DNA of 64,000 nucleotides from JAJPKK01 sp963747835. Lineage in GTDB: Bacteria > Pseudomonadota > Alphaproteobacteria > Rhizobiales > Xanthobacteraceae. Both the position numbers and the translations under genes were made by a program. The notes below the pieces were generated by a model. It was not told where the DNA came from, made no database searches, and was given only the letters and a program-made list of their open reading frames with translations. The DNA is taken from NCBI GenBank assembly GCA_963747835.1, contig CAVVGO010000003.1:142761-206760 (forward strand), written 5' to 3'. Position 1 is the stretch's first letter. Each line of letters begins with the position of its first letter. This document shows positions 55,967 through 64,000 of the stretch, piece after piece.

Positions 55967-56770
55967 ATGGTGCGCCTTGTCCTCTCGATTGGGGTGATCG
56001 CCATCGTCACGCTCGCGCTGCTGCCGTTTCAATGGCTCGCGGTGCGGATGGGATGGCCGTTGCGACGGCGTATCCCGAGCCGATATCACCGCATCGTGTG
56101 CCGGGTATTGGGCGTTCGCATCACGGCAATTGGCCGGAGAATCGATGAGCAACCGCTGCTGATCGTTTCGAACCATGTCTCCTGGCTCGACATTTGCGTC
56201 ATTACCGCAGTGGCGCCGGTGGTGTTCGTGGCGAAGCGTGAAGTTTCGACGTGGCCGGTCTTCGGGCTGCTGGCGCGGCTGCAGCGCTCGGTGTTCGTCG
56301 ACCGCACGCGACCGCATAAGACCGCGGCCGTGAACAGCGAGATCGCCCGCCGACTTGCCGACGGCGATCCGGTCGTGCTGTTCGGGGAGGGTACTTCGAG
56401 CGACGGCAATCGGGTGCTCGCCTTCCGGTCTGCCCTGATCGGTTCCGCCCGGGACGCGCTTGCCGAGATCGGGCAGAACCGGCAGGTGTGGATTCAGCCG
56501 TTGTCGATCGCTTACACCGCAATGCTGGGGCTGCCGCTGGGGCGGCAGAACCGCAACCAAGTCGCATGGTATGGCGGCATGTCATTGTGGCCGCATCTGC
56601 GGTACTTGGTGGCGCGCGGGGCGGTCGACGTGCGGCTGAGCTGGGGCGAGCCGATTGCTTATGACGAGATGTCAGATCGCAAGGCGGTGGCGCGGCGCCT
56701 CGAGGAGGAGATCCGCGCACTTACGGCGGCGGCCCTGCGCGGCCGGCCCGTGGCAACGAGCCCGTCATGA
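55967..56770 (+). CDS. 1-acyl-sn-glycerol-3-phosphate acyltransferase-like
   Basis: 267 residues. The acyltransferase motif I NHVSWLD (His and Asp catalytic pair) and FGEGTSSDG (motif III) are present, with an N-terminal membrane helix (LSIGVIAIVTLALLPFQW). It belongs to the PlsC/OlsA group, so it may make phosphatidic acid or ornithine lipids. It sits between rimI and miaB. Confidence 0.88.
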   Translation: MVRLVLSIGVIAIVTLALLPFQWLAVRMGWPLRRRIPSRYHRIVCRVLGVRITAIGRRIDEQPLLIVSNHVSWLDICVITAVAPVVFVAKREVSTWPVFGLLARLQRSVFVDRTRPHKTAAVNSEIARRLADGDPVVLFGEGTSSDGNRVLAFRSALIGSARDALAEIGQNRQVWIQPLSIAYTAMLGLPLGRQNRNQVAWYGGMSLWPHLRYLVARGAVDVRLSWGEPIAYDEMSDRKAVARRLEEEIRALTAAALRGRPVATSPS

Positions 56771-56862
56771 CCAATTCCTTTTTGGCGCGAAACCCTTTAT
56801 GACCTATATGAAGGACGGCCGCCGCGCCTCGGGCTGATTAAATCACCAGGAATTACAATAGG

Positions 56863-58260
56863 TTGCGAAAGGTCCACGTCAAATCCTACGGCTGTCAGAT
56901 GAACGTCTACGATTCTCATCGTATGACCGATTTGCTGACGCGTGACGGTTATGCCGAGACCGCAACCCCGGAGGATGCCGATCTCATCATCCTCAATACC
57001 TGTCACATAAGGGAAAAGGCGGCCGAAAAGATCTATTCGGAGCTTGGCCGCATCAACAAACTCAAGCGGCAGGCGGTGCTTGCCGGGCGCAATCTCACGG
57101 TCGTGGTCGCGGGCTGCGTCGCCCAGGCCGAGGGCGAAGAAATCGCCCGCCGGGCCCCGGTGGTCGACATCGTGGTCGGGCCGCAGAATTACCACCGGCT
57201 GCCGGCACTGCTCGCGAAGGCCGCCCGCGGTGCCCCGGTGGTCGACACCGAGTTTCCGGTCGAGGACAAATTCGACCATCTGGTACCGGCGACCGCTCCC
57301 GCAACCCGCGCCCGCGGCGTTGCGGCCTTCGTCACCGTCCAGGAGGGCTGCGACAAGTTCTGCACCTTCTGCGTCGTTCCCTATACGCGCGGCGCCGAGA
57401 TGTCGCGACCGGTTGCCAAGATTGTGGCGGAGGTCGAGCGGCTTGCCGCGGCGGGCGTGCGGGAAATCACGCTGATCGGTCAGAACGTCAACGCGTACCA
57501 TGGCGAGGGCGATTGCGGGCGACCTGCGACCCTCGCCGATCTTCTCCACCGCATCACCGCAGTGCCGGGCGTGGCGCGCCTGCGCTACACGACAAGCCAT
57601 CCGGGCGACATGGACGCGAGCCTGATCGCTGCCCATCGCGACATTGCGGCCCTGATGCCGCAGCTTCATCTCCCGGTGCAATCGGGTTCCGATCGCATCC
57701 TTACCGCCATGAACCGCCGTCACAGCCGCGCCGATTATCTCGCGGTGGTGCAACGGCTGCGCGCCGCCCGGCCCGACATCGCGCTCACCTCCGACTTCAT
57801 TGTCGGGTTCCCGGGCGAATCCGAGGACGATTTCCGCGATACGCTCCGCATCGTCGAGGAGGTCGGCTATGCGGGCGCGTTCTCGTTCAAATATTCGTCC
57901 CGCCCCGGCACGCCGGCGGCAGCGCAAGACGAACAGGTTCCCGATGAGGTGAAGGCCGAGCAACTCGCCCGCCTCCAGGACCGCATCGAGCTCCATCAGA
58001 CGGCCTTCAACGCGGCCTGCGTCGGGCGAAGCTTCGACGTGCTGTTCGATAAACCCGGGCGGCATTTTGGCCAATTGGTTGGGCGTTCGCCCTACCTGCA
58101 GCCCGTCAACGTCACGGCCCCGTCATGGTTAATCGGCGAAATCGCCGCGGTCAGAATCACCGGCGTCGGACCGAACAGCCTGTTCGGTGCATTGCGGTCC
58201 GAGCCGGAACCGTCGCCGGAGCGTATTCGTCAGCTGGCCTTCGCCGGCATCGGAGGTTGA
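56863..58260 (+). CDS. miaB: tRNA-2-methylthio-N6-dimethylallyladenosine synthase MiaB
   Basis: Radical-SAM methylthiotransferase acting on i6A37 of tRNA. 465 residues from a TTG start at 56863. The UPF0004 cluster cysteines C11, C47 and C85 and the radical-SAM C163-x3-C167-x2-C170 (GCDKFCTFC) are intact. A C-terminal TRAM domain (SFDVLFDKPGRHFGQLVGRS) binds RNA. The weak TTG start suggests modest translation. Confidence 0.95.
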   Translation: MRKVHVKSYGCQMNVYDSHRMTDLLTRDGYAETATPEDADLIILNTCHIREKAAEKIYSELGRINKLKRQAVLAGRNLTVVVAGCVAQAEGEEIARRAPVVDIVVGPQNYHRLPALLAKAARGAPVVDTEFPVEDKFDHLVPATAPATRARGVAAFVTVQEGCDKFCTFCVVPYTRGAEMSRPVAKIVAEVERLAAAGVREITLIGQNVNAYHGEGDCGRPATLADLLHRITAVPGVARLRYTTSHPGDMDASLIAAHRDIAALMPQLHLPVQSGSDRILTAMNRRHSRADYLAVVQRLRAARPDIALTSDFIVGFPGESEDDFRDTLRIVEEVGYAGAFSFKYSSRPGTPAAAQDEQVPDEVKAEQLARLQDRIELHQTAFNAACVGRSFDVLFDKPGRHFGQLVGRSPYLQPVNVTAPSWLIGEIAAVRITGVGPNSLFGALRSEPEPSPERIRQLAFAGIGG

Positions 58261-58264
58261 CTCG

Positions 58265-59332
58265 TTGGCACGACGCTCACCCGACGCCGGATCCCTGATG
58301 GCGAGCCCGGTATCCTCCGATGCCGCGACGCAGATCGTGGTGACCTTCGACGACAACCGGTTGGCTTCGGCGCTGTTCGGGCAATATGGACAGAACCTCG
58401 CCTTAGTTGAGCGCCGCCTCGGCGTGGTGGCGGAGCAGCGCGGCAATCACATCACTATCGCGGGCTCGCGCGATGCCTGCGAGCAGGCCCGCCGCGTCCT
58501 CGAGGGGCTCTATGACGAACTGAAACGCGGTCACGAGCTCTCGACCGGCGACGTCGAGGGCGCGATCCGGCTCGCCATCGCCCAGGGCTCGCTGTTCGAT
58601 TTCGACACCGCCTCCTCGCGGGCGAACTTTGAGGAAATCAACCTGCGCAAGCGCCCGGTGCGGGCGCGCACGCCGGGACAGGACGCCTATATCAGGGCGC
58701 TGCGCCGCAATGCGCTGGTGTTCGGGGTCGGCCCCGCCGGCACCGGCAAGACGTGGCTCGCGGTCGCCTATGCTATCGCGTTGTTTGAGCGCAAAGAGGT
58801 CGATCGCATCATCCTGTCTCGGCCCGCCGTCGAAGCGGGCGAGCGGCTGGGCTTCCTGCCCGGCGACTTGCGCGAGAAGGTCGATCCCTATCTGCGGCCG
58901 ATCTACGACGCGCTGTATGACCTCATGGACGCCCGGATCGTCGAGCGTGCGCTGCAGACCAATGAGATCGAAATCGCGCCGCTCGCCTTTATGCGCGGCC
59001 GCACGCTGGCGAACGCGATTGTGATCCTGGACGAGGCTCAGAACACCACCTCCATGCAGATGAAGATGTTCCTGACGCGACTCGGCGAGAACAGCCGCAT
59101 GATCGTCACCGGCGATCCGAGTCAGGTCGACCTTCCGGCGGGCCAGACATCAGGTCTTGCCGAGGCGGTGCGGCTTCTCGCTGATGTCGAGGGCATCGGT
59201 CGGGTCGTCTTTACCAATGAGGACGTCATCCGGCACGAACTGGTGGCAAAGATCGTGGCTGCCTATGATAAAGCTCCGGCTGCGTCGCGTCCGGGCGGAA
59301 AGCCAAGCGGGATGCCAAGCGGGCCGTCATGA
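58265..59332 (+). CDS. PhoH-family ATPase
   Basis: 355 residues from a TTG at 58265, supported by GGAGG about eight bases upstream (inside the miaB 3' end). The P-loop GPAGTGKTWLA and the DEAQNTT Walker B region are intact; a KH-like N-terminal part precedes the ATPase. PhoH-like/YbeZ proteins act with YbeY in RNA handling. The stop overlaps ybeY. Confidence 0.93.
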   Translation: MARRSPDAGSLMASPVSSDAATQIVVTFDDNRLASALFGQYGQNLALVERRLGVVAEQRGNHITIAGSRDACEQARRVLEGLYDELKRGHELSTGDVEGAIRLAIAQGSLFDFDTASSRANFEEINLRKRPVRARTPGQDAYIRALRRNALVFGVGPAGTGKTWLAVAYAIALFERKEVDRIILSRPAVEAGERLGFLPGDLREKVDPYLRPIYDALYDLMDARIVERALQTNEIEIAPLAFMRGRTLANAIVILDEAQNTTSMQMKMFLTRLGENSRMIVTGDPSQVDLPAGQTSGLAEAVRLLADVEGIGRVVFTNEDVIRHELVAKIVAAYDKAPAASRPGGKPSGMPSGPS

Positions 59333-59892
59333 TGCCTTATCCACCACGTAATGCAGGGACGGAGCCGGAGATCGATGTCTTGATCGAAGTTCTGGTCGAG
59401 GCGCCGCTGTGGCAGGCACTGCCGGATGCTGAAGGCATCGTTCATCGTGCGATAGAACTGGCTTCGGACAAAAAGGTATTGGGACACCATCACGGTGGCG
59501 AGATCTCGGTGCTGTTGTGCGATGACGCCGCCATTGCCGACCTCAATGCACGCTGGCGTGGCCAGGACCGGCCGACCAACGTGCTGTCGTTCCCGGCGCC
59601 GCCCCCGTTGGCACCGCCCGGACCTGGTAACAAGGCCCCTCTCACCGCCCTTCATGGGGCTCCCCTTGGGGATATCGCAATTGCGTATGAAACGGTCGCC
59701 CGCGAGGCCCGCGAGCAGGGCAAGACCGTGGCGGACCATCTCGCCCACCTCGCGGTCCATGGCTTTCTCCATCTTTTGGGGTACGATCATCATATCGAGG
59801 TCGAGGCCGAACGCATGGAGCGGCTGGAGCGCGATATTCTCGCGCGGATCGGGATCGCCGATCCTTATGCGTCTCGCGACGTCGAAATCTGA
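59329..59892 (+). CDS. ybeY: Endoribonuclease YbeY
   Basis: 187 residues. The zinc site is HGFLHLLGYDH: H144, H148 and H154. YbeY matures 16S rRNA 3' ends and takes part in ribosome quality control. An inserted Pro-rich stretch (APPPLAPPGPGNKAPL) sits before the metal motif. Start overlaps the phoH stop (ATGATG); a second ATG at 59332 would serve equally well. Confidence 0.94.
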   Translation: MMPYPPRNAGTEPEIDVLIEVLVEAPLWQALPDAEGIVHRAIELASDKKVLGHHHGGEISVLLCDDAAIADLNARWRGQDRPTNVLSFPAPPPLAPPGPGNKAPLTALHGAPLGDIAIAYETVAREAREQGKTVADHLAHLAVHGFLHLLGYDHHIEVEAERMERLERDILARIGIADPYASRDVEI

Positions 59893-59901
59893 ACATTGAC
59901 C

Positions 59902-61089
59902 ATGGCTGACAGCGACGCGCGCATGACGATCAATTCGGCACCCGCCGGGAGCGCCGCCCGAACCGGCCAGCGCGATTTTCCCGGGCTGGCGCGGCGCTCC
60001 AACGGGTTGGCGCGTGAGCACCGCGAAACGTGGCTCAACCGCATGCTGCGCGCGTTTTTTGGCTGGAGCCCCACTTCGATCCGCTCCGACCTCAAGGTGT
60101 TGCTCGACGGCGCCGCCTCGGAGACCGGCTTCTCGCCTGAAGAAAGCCGTATGCTCAAGAACATCTTGAGCCTGCGCGAGCGCCGCCTCGACGATCTCAT
60201 GGTCCCGCGGGGCGATATCGTCGCGGTGCAGCAGGACATTCCGCTTGGCGAACTCGTCAAGGTGTTCGAGAACGCCGCCCATTCCCGCCTCGTTGTCTAC
60301 AACGATACTCTCGACGAGCCGGTCGGCATGGTCCATATCCGCGACCTGATCGGCTTTATGACGGCGCGGGCCGCCGTCAGTCCCGAGTTCAACGCCGCCC
60401 GCGCCGAGCCGCTGCCGGCCGGCCTCGACTTCGCGGCGATCGACCTCGCGATGCTGCTGTCGGCGGCCAAGATCGTTCGCACCATCCTGTTTGTGCCGCC
60501 TTCGATGCCGGCGATCGATCTGCTCGCCAAGATGCAAGCGACCCGCATCCATCTGGCGCTGGTCATCGATGAATACGGCGGCACCGACGGCCTCGCATCG
60601 ATCGAGGACATCGTCGAGGAGATCGTCGGCGATATCGAGGATGAGCATGACGAGGCGACCCAGCACACAGTGATCCGCCAGCCGGACGGATCGTTCGTGG
60701 CGGTCGGCCGCGCCAGCCTTGAAGAGGCCGTCAAGGTGATCGGCGCCGAGTTCGACGTCGGCGACGCTGCCGAGGAAGTCGACACCATCGCGGGCTACAT
60801 CGTCACGCTGATTGACCGGGTACCGGTGCGCGGCGAACTGGTGCCGGGTCCCGGCGAATTCGAAATTGAGATCCTTGACGCTGATCCGCGGCGGGTGAAG
60901 CGGGTGCGCATCTATCCTCGCCGGCAGCCGCGGCGCGGCCTAGAGCGCGCTGCGGCCCGCCGACCGGAGGCGCCAGGCCGCGCCACTGCTCCGCCGATCT
61001 TGCCGGCGGCCGAAAAGCGCGATCAGCCGCCCCTCCAGGTTACGGCCGAAACCGACCCGCCGCCGGCCGGAGTGATAACCAAGCCGTGA
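59902..61089 (+). CDS. CorC/HlyC-type CBS-domain protein
   Basis: 395 residues from ATG 59902. Two CBS domains (about residues 90-150 and 165-225; DLMVPRGDIVAVQQD, LALVIDEYGGTDGLASIED) are followed by the CorC_HlyC domain (EEVDTIAGYIVTLIDRVP). The protein lacks the DUF21 membrane part. Homologues are linked to magnesium/cobalt efflux (CorC) or to envelope integrity. It has a Pro/Arg-rich tail of about 60 residues. It overlaps lnt (GTGA). Confidence 0.9.
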   Translation: MADSDARMTINSAPAGSAARTGQRDFPGLARRSNGLAREHRETWLNRMLRAFFGWSPTSIRSDLKVLLDGAASETGFSPEESRMLKNILSLRERRLDDLMVPRGDIVAVQQDIPLGELVKVFENAAHSRLVVYNDTLDEPVGMVHIRDLIGFMTARAAVSPEFNAARAEPLPAGLDFAAIDLAMLLSAAKIVRTILFVPPSMPAIDLLAKMQATRIHLALVIDEYGGTDGLASIEDIVEEIVGDIEDEHDEATQHTVIRQPDGSFVAVGRASLEEAVKVIGAEFDVGDAAEEVDTIAGYIVTLIDRVPVRGELVPGPGEFEIEILDADPRRVKRVRIYPRRQPRRGLERAAARRPEAPGRATAPPILPAAEKRDQPPLQVTAETDPPPAGVITKP

Positions 61090-62678
61090 ATTTGTTCAGC
61101 CTCGCCCAACCCGTCATTCTGGCCTGGGGTTGGCGCAGGGCCTTGATCGCGATCCTGGCCGGCGCCGCTTCGACCTTGGCGATGGCACCGATCAATTTTT
61201 GGCCGGCGATGTTCGTGACCTTTCCGCTGCTGGTTTGGCTTCTCGACGGTGCTGCCGAGGCGCGTTGGGGCGGCATCGGGGCGGGCTTCGTGATCGGCTG
61301 GTGGTTCGGTTTCGGATATTTCCTCGCCGGTCTCTATTGGATCGGTAACGCCTTTCTGGTCGATGCGAAAACGTTCGGGTGGTTGCTCCCCTTCGCGGTT
61401 ACGGCGCTGCCGGCCGGTCTCGCCGTATTCAGCGGGCTTGGTCTTGCCTTGGCGCGGTTGCTGTGGACGTCTGGACCGTGGCGGATTTTGACGCTCGCGG
61501 CCGCTCTCTCGGCGGCTGAGTGGCTCAGGGGCCATGTGTTTACTGGATTTCCCTGGAACGCGTTTGGCTACGCTCTGACGACGCCGCTGCCGCTCGCGCA
61601 AAGCGTGTCCCTGTTCGGCATCTGGGGTCTCACCTTCATTGCAGTCGCGGTATTCGCGAGCCCGGCGGTGCTGGCGGATGAGCCTGGTAAGACGCGGCGG
61701 CGGTGGATGCCGGTACTTTGCGCCGGCCTCGCGCTCTTTGCGCTTGCCGCCTTTGGCGCCTTCAGGCTGTCGCGCAATCCGACCGAAATCGTTGCGGGCG
61801 TGCGCCTGCGGCTCATGCAGCCCAACATCCCACAGGACGAAAGATTCAATTACAACGCCAAACCGCAGATCATGAGCCGCTATGTCGCGTTGTCGGAAAG
61901 TCGGGGGGGTGCCAACGGCAGCGGCTTGCGCGACATCACCCATTTGATCTGGCCGGAATCGGCGTTTCCGTTCTTCCTCACCCGCGAACCCGACGCTCTT
62001 GCTGCCATCGCCAACATGCTCGCGCCCGATACCGTGCTGATCACCGGTGCCGCGAGCCTGGCCGAGCGGGTGCCGGGCCGCAGCGGCTTGCGTGCTTACA
62101 ACTCGGTCTATGTGATCGATCACAGTGGAACGATTCTCGCGAGCTACGACAAACTGCATCTGGTTCCGTTCGGCGAATACTTACCGTTTCAGGATGCGCT
62201 GGAACGCCTTGGACTGACGCAATTGACCAAGGTGCAGGGCGGATTTCTGCCCGGCGAGCGCCGGCGCAAGATCACGGTTCCAGGCGCCCCCGATCTGCTG
62301 CCGCTGATTTGCTACGAAATCATTTTCCCGGGTGAAGCGGTGCCGAAAGGAGAACGGCCTGGCTGGCTCGTGAACGTCACCAACGATGCTTGGTTCGGTA
62401 TGAGCGCCGGTCCGTATCAGCATTTCCAGCAGGCGAGGGTTCGTGCCATCGAAGAAGGATTGCCTTTGGTGCGCGCCGCCAACAACGGGATTTCGGCGGT
62501 GGTCGATCCGGTCGGACGCATCATTGGGTCGCTGCCGCTCGGACAGGAGGGCGTGTTGGACGCGCCGCTGCCCGGGCCGGTTGTTTCTACAACTTATGCG
62601 AGCACTGGCGATTTATTATTCTTAATAGTATTTGGCGCGACGATGTTTGCTAGTGGGGTCGTTCGCCTGCGTAAGTAG
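61086..62678 (+). CDS. lnt: Apolipoprotein N-acyltransferase
   Basis: Adds the third acyl chain to lipoproteins at the inner membrane. 530 residues from a GTG overlapping the corC stop. Several N-terminal membrane helices lead into the nitrilase-like domain with the catalytic E (LIWPESAFPFF), K (YDKLHLVPFGEYLP) and C (LICYEIIFPG). Intact. Confidence 0.95.
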   Translation: MNLFSLAQPVILAWGWRRALIAILAGAASTLAMAPINFWPAMFVTFPLLVWLLDGAAEARWGGIGAGFVIGWWFGFGYFLAGLYWIGNAFLVDAKTFGWLLPFAVTALPAGLAVFSGLGLALARLLWTSGPWRILTLAAALSAAEWLRGHVFTGFPWNAFGYALTTPLPLAQSVSLFGIWGLTFIAVAVFASPAVLADEPGKTRRRWMPVLCAGLALFALAAFGAFRLSRNPTEIVAGVRLRLMQPNIPQDERFNYNAKPQIMSRYVALSESRGGANGSGLRDITHLIWPESAFPFFLTREPDALAAIANMLAPDTVLITGAASLAERVPGRSGLRAYNSVYVIDHSGTILASYDKLHLVPFGEYLPFQDALERLGLTQLTKVQGGFLPGERRRKITVPGAPDLLPLICYEIIFPGEAVPKGERPGWLVNVTNDAWFGMSAGPYQHFQQARVRAIEEGLPLVRAANNGISAVVDPVGRIIGSLPLGQEGVLDAPLPGPVVSTTYASTGDLLFLIVFGATMFASGVVRLRK

Positions 62679-62922
62679 TCCCTCGCCCGCCTACCTACGA
62701 TATTGAGCAAGTACGCCGATCAGTCACAGGGGCATTAAGCTGGTTGAACCCCCGAAAAATGCAATGCAGTTAAAGAAAATGCATCTAAATTCTTGTTCGA
62801 ACTTAACTATATTTGTGTTTTAACAGCATCCGAGCATGAGGGTGTTCACGGATTGCGATGTCCGCGGCGGCCTCGGTGCATGATGCCCACGGAGATGTGG
62901 GAGAACACAGGAGAATCAAGTA
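62679..62922. other. lnt / HTH intergenic region
   Basis: About 240 bases, AT-rich around 62760-62830. TTGTTCGAACTTAACTATAT may contain the promoter of the HTH gene. No SAM-II or other SAM-sensing riboswitch pattern was convincingly seen. Confidence 0.4.
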
Positions 62923-63343
62923 ATGGCGAAAAAGGCTCCCAACCCGATCGATAAGCATGTGGGCAGCCGGGTGCGAATGCGTCGAATGATGCTGGCGATG
63001 AGTTCAAGAAAAGCTCGGTGATGCACTGGAGCTTACGTTTCAGCAGGTGCAGAAGTACGAAAAGGGTACGAACCGCATCGGGGCGAGCCGTTTACAGCAG
63101 ATTTCTCTTATCCTTCAAGTTCCTGTTGCGTTCTTCTTCGAGGGTGCTCCGCATCTTGCTGGCACGCCCGGTCCGGGAGGCATGCAAGAGGCGCCGTCTC
63201 CGGCCTACGTATCCGACTTCCTGGCGACCTCCGACGGATTGTCGTTGACCAAGGCCTTCATGCGCATCCCGGACGCCAAGCTGCGCCGTCGCATCGTCGA
63301 TCTCGTCCAGCAGATCGCCGGCGAGGACGACAAGGCGCCGTAG
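62923..63343 (+). CDS. Helix-turn-helix (XRE) regulator, apparent frameshift
   Basis: Starts at ATG 62923 (AGGAG upstream): KKAPNPIDKHVGSRVRMRRM, then the HTH. One extra T at about 63003 breaks the frame inside the helix-turn-helix; removing it gives SQEKLGDALELTFQQVQKYE followed by KGTNRIGASRLQQISLIL and on to the stop at 63343. Repaired length is 139 residues, the usual size of the XRE regulator next to metK in this order. The regulatory target is unknown; control of metK is a guess from position. Confidence 0.85.
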
Positions 63344-63484
63344 CGCAGCTCGCCCGGAACGATCCGGGCGCCTGCCCAACTTCCCCTACCACACCTTGAC
63401 CGCACGCGACGCCGCTGCAAGAAACACGGCTGCAAAGGCGTAACGCAATTTGATTTCGTCGCCCCAGTCGAAGGGAGATCCATC

Positions 63485-64000
63485 TTGTCGCGTGCGAGCT
63501 ATCTGTTCACCAGTAAATCGGTCTCCGAAGGCCACCCCGACAAGGTGTGCGGGGGATTTCCGATGAGGTCGTTGACGCGTTTCTCGAAATCGCGCCGCGG
63601 CACCGCTGGGATCCCCGCGACGTACAGGTCGCATGGACGCCGACGACCAATCGGGTTGTGATTGCCGGCGGAGCCCAGTGGTCAGTCCACCATCACCCGC
63701 GACTATGTCGCGCATCTGCGCCACCTTCGCCATCAAGGACATCGGCTACGAGCAGGCCCACTTCCATTGGGAGAAAGCGACGATTGAGGTGTATCTGCAC
63801 GCCCAGTCGAGCGACATTGCCCAGGGCGTTGATTTCCGCCGGCAACAAGGATGAGGGCGCCGGTGACCAAGGTATCATGTTCGGCTATGCGTGCCGCGAA
63901 ACCCCGGAGTTGATGCCGGCGCCGATCTATTATGCGCACCACATCCTCAAGGTGATGTCGGACGAGCCCGCCGGTCCGGCGAGACGAAGGCGCTGGGGCC
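63485..64000 (+). CDS. metK: S-adenosylmethionine synthetase, 5' part, heavily frameshifted
   Basis: Makes SAM from methionine and ATP. A TTG at 63485 (GGGAG upstream) reads SRASYLFTSKSVSEGHPDKV, a clear MetK start. The rest moves between frames: SDEVVDAFLEIAPRH (about 63560), TTNRVVIAGG (about 63645), TRDYVAHLRHL (about 63695), DIGYEQAHFHWEKATIEVYL (about 63740), DEGAGDQGIMFGYACRETPE (about 63850), then IYYAHHILKVMSDE to the window edge. At least five indels occur in about 500 bases, far above the rest of the window. Since metK is essential, this is nearly certainly poor sequence. The 3' part is outside the window. Confidence 0.88.

Noticed and set aside
62680..63484. Possible SAM-sensing riboswitch before the HTH gene or metK
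   Set aside because: No convincing pseudoknot pairing or conserved core of SAM-II or SAM/SAH classes could be aligned by eye.

Overview
The window is 64 kb of GC-rich, gene-dense bacterial chromosome. Gene content and order point to an alphaproteobacterium of the order Hyphomicrobiales (Rhizobiales), close to the Bradyrhizobium/Rhodopseudomonas/Xanthobacteraceae group. The evidence is a hisZ-hisG pair, a murJ-trpS-usp-nfu-tsaB-rimI-plsC-miaB-phoH-ybeY-corC-lnt-HTH-metK block, zapA-6S RNA-fau order, DUF4164 and DUF2076 proteins, a CheZ-like phosphatase, and GC-rich palindromic intergenic repeats. No rRNA, tRNA, prophage, insertion sequence or CRISPR array was recognised. Placement at genus level is inference.

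Layout. (1) 1-9 kb: 5' part of gyrB (leftward), a TrmO-family gene, then a rightward methionine unit: an ArsR-type regulator fused to a methyltransferase, metF and metH, preceded by a perfect 18-bp palindrome. A DUF433/DUF5615 toxin-antitoxin-like pair follows, with a broken toxin. (2) 9-14.7 kb: leftward carbon cluster tkt-gap-pgk-class I aldolase. (3) 15-17.4 kb: DUF4164, zapA, 6S RNA, fau and a YmdB-like phosphoesterase. (4) 17.4-24 kb: accessory stretch with a cytochrome c/beta-propeller protein, a small secreted protein, an LVIVD-repeat protein, a META/HslJ-like protein and a CrtI-like oxidoreductase. (5) 24-26.3 kb: groES-groEL with a CIRCE operator and a terminator. (6) 26.3-34.4 kb: mixed accessory genes, including an orphan protein of unknown function at 27.1-28.4 kb, a lone substrate-binding protein, a GlcG-like heme-binding protein, a lipoprotein, an ArsC-family protein, a hexanucleotide repeat, a CheZ-like phosphatase, an L,D-transpeptidase and a DUF2076 protein. 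(7) 34.4-40.2 kb: ChbG/HpnK deacetylase, GT2 glycosyltransferase, GtrA flippase, an MBL hydrolase, hisG and hisZ. (8) 40.4-49.4 kb: a second lone binding protein, an enoyl-CoA hydratase/acyl-CoA ligase pair with an Rrf2 regulator, two related membrane coiled-coil proteins, 3-hydroxyanthranilate dioxygenase and a second MBL hydrolase. (9) 49.5-64 kb: adenosine kinase, then the rightward housekeeping block from murJ to a damaged 5' part of metK.

The genes combine into one-carbon/methyl metabolism (metF, metH, metK, fau, adenosine kinase), central carbon flux, envelope biogenesis (murJ, lnt, L,D-transpeptidase, GT2/GtrA) and translation or tRNA modification (trpS, tsaB, miaB, ybeY, trmO).

Quality warning: at least ten genes, including the essential gyrB and metK, contain single-base indels that split an otherwise normal protein between two frames. 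In metK they occur about every 100 bases. Most are probably sequence or assembly errors, so broken genes in this window should not be read as biological pseudogenes without resequencing.
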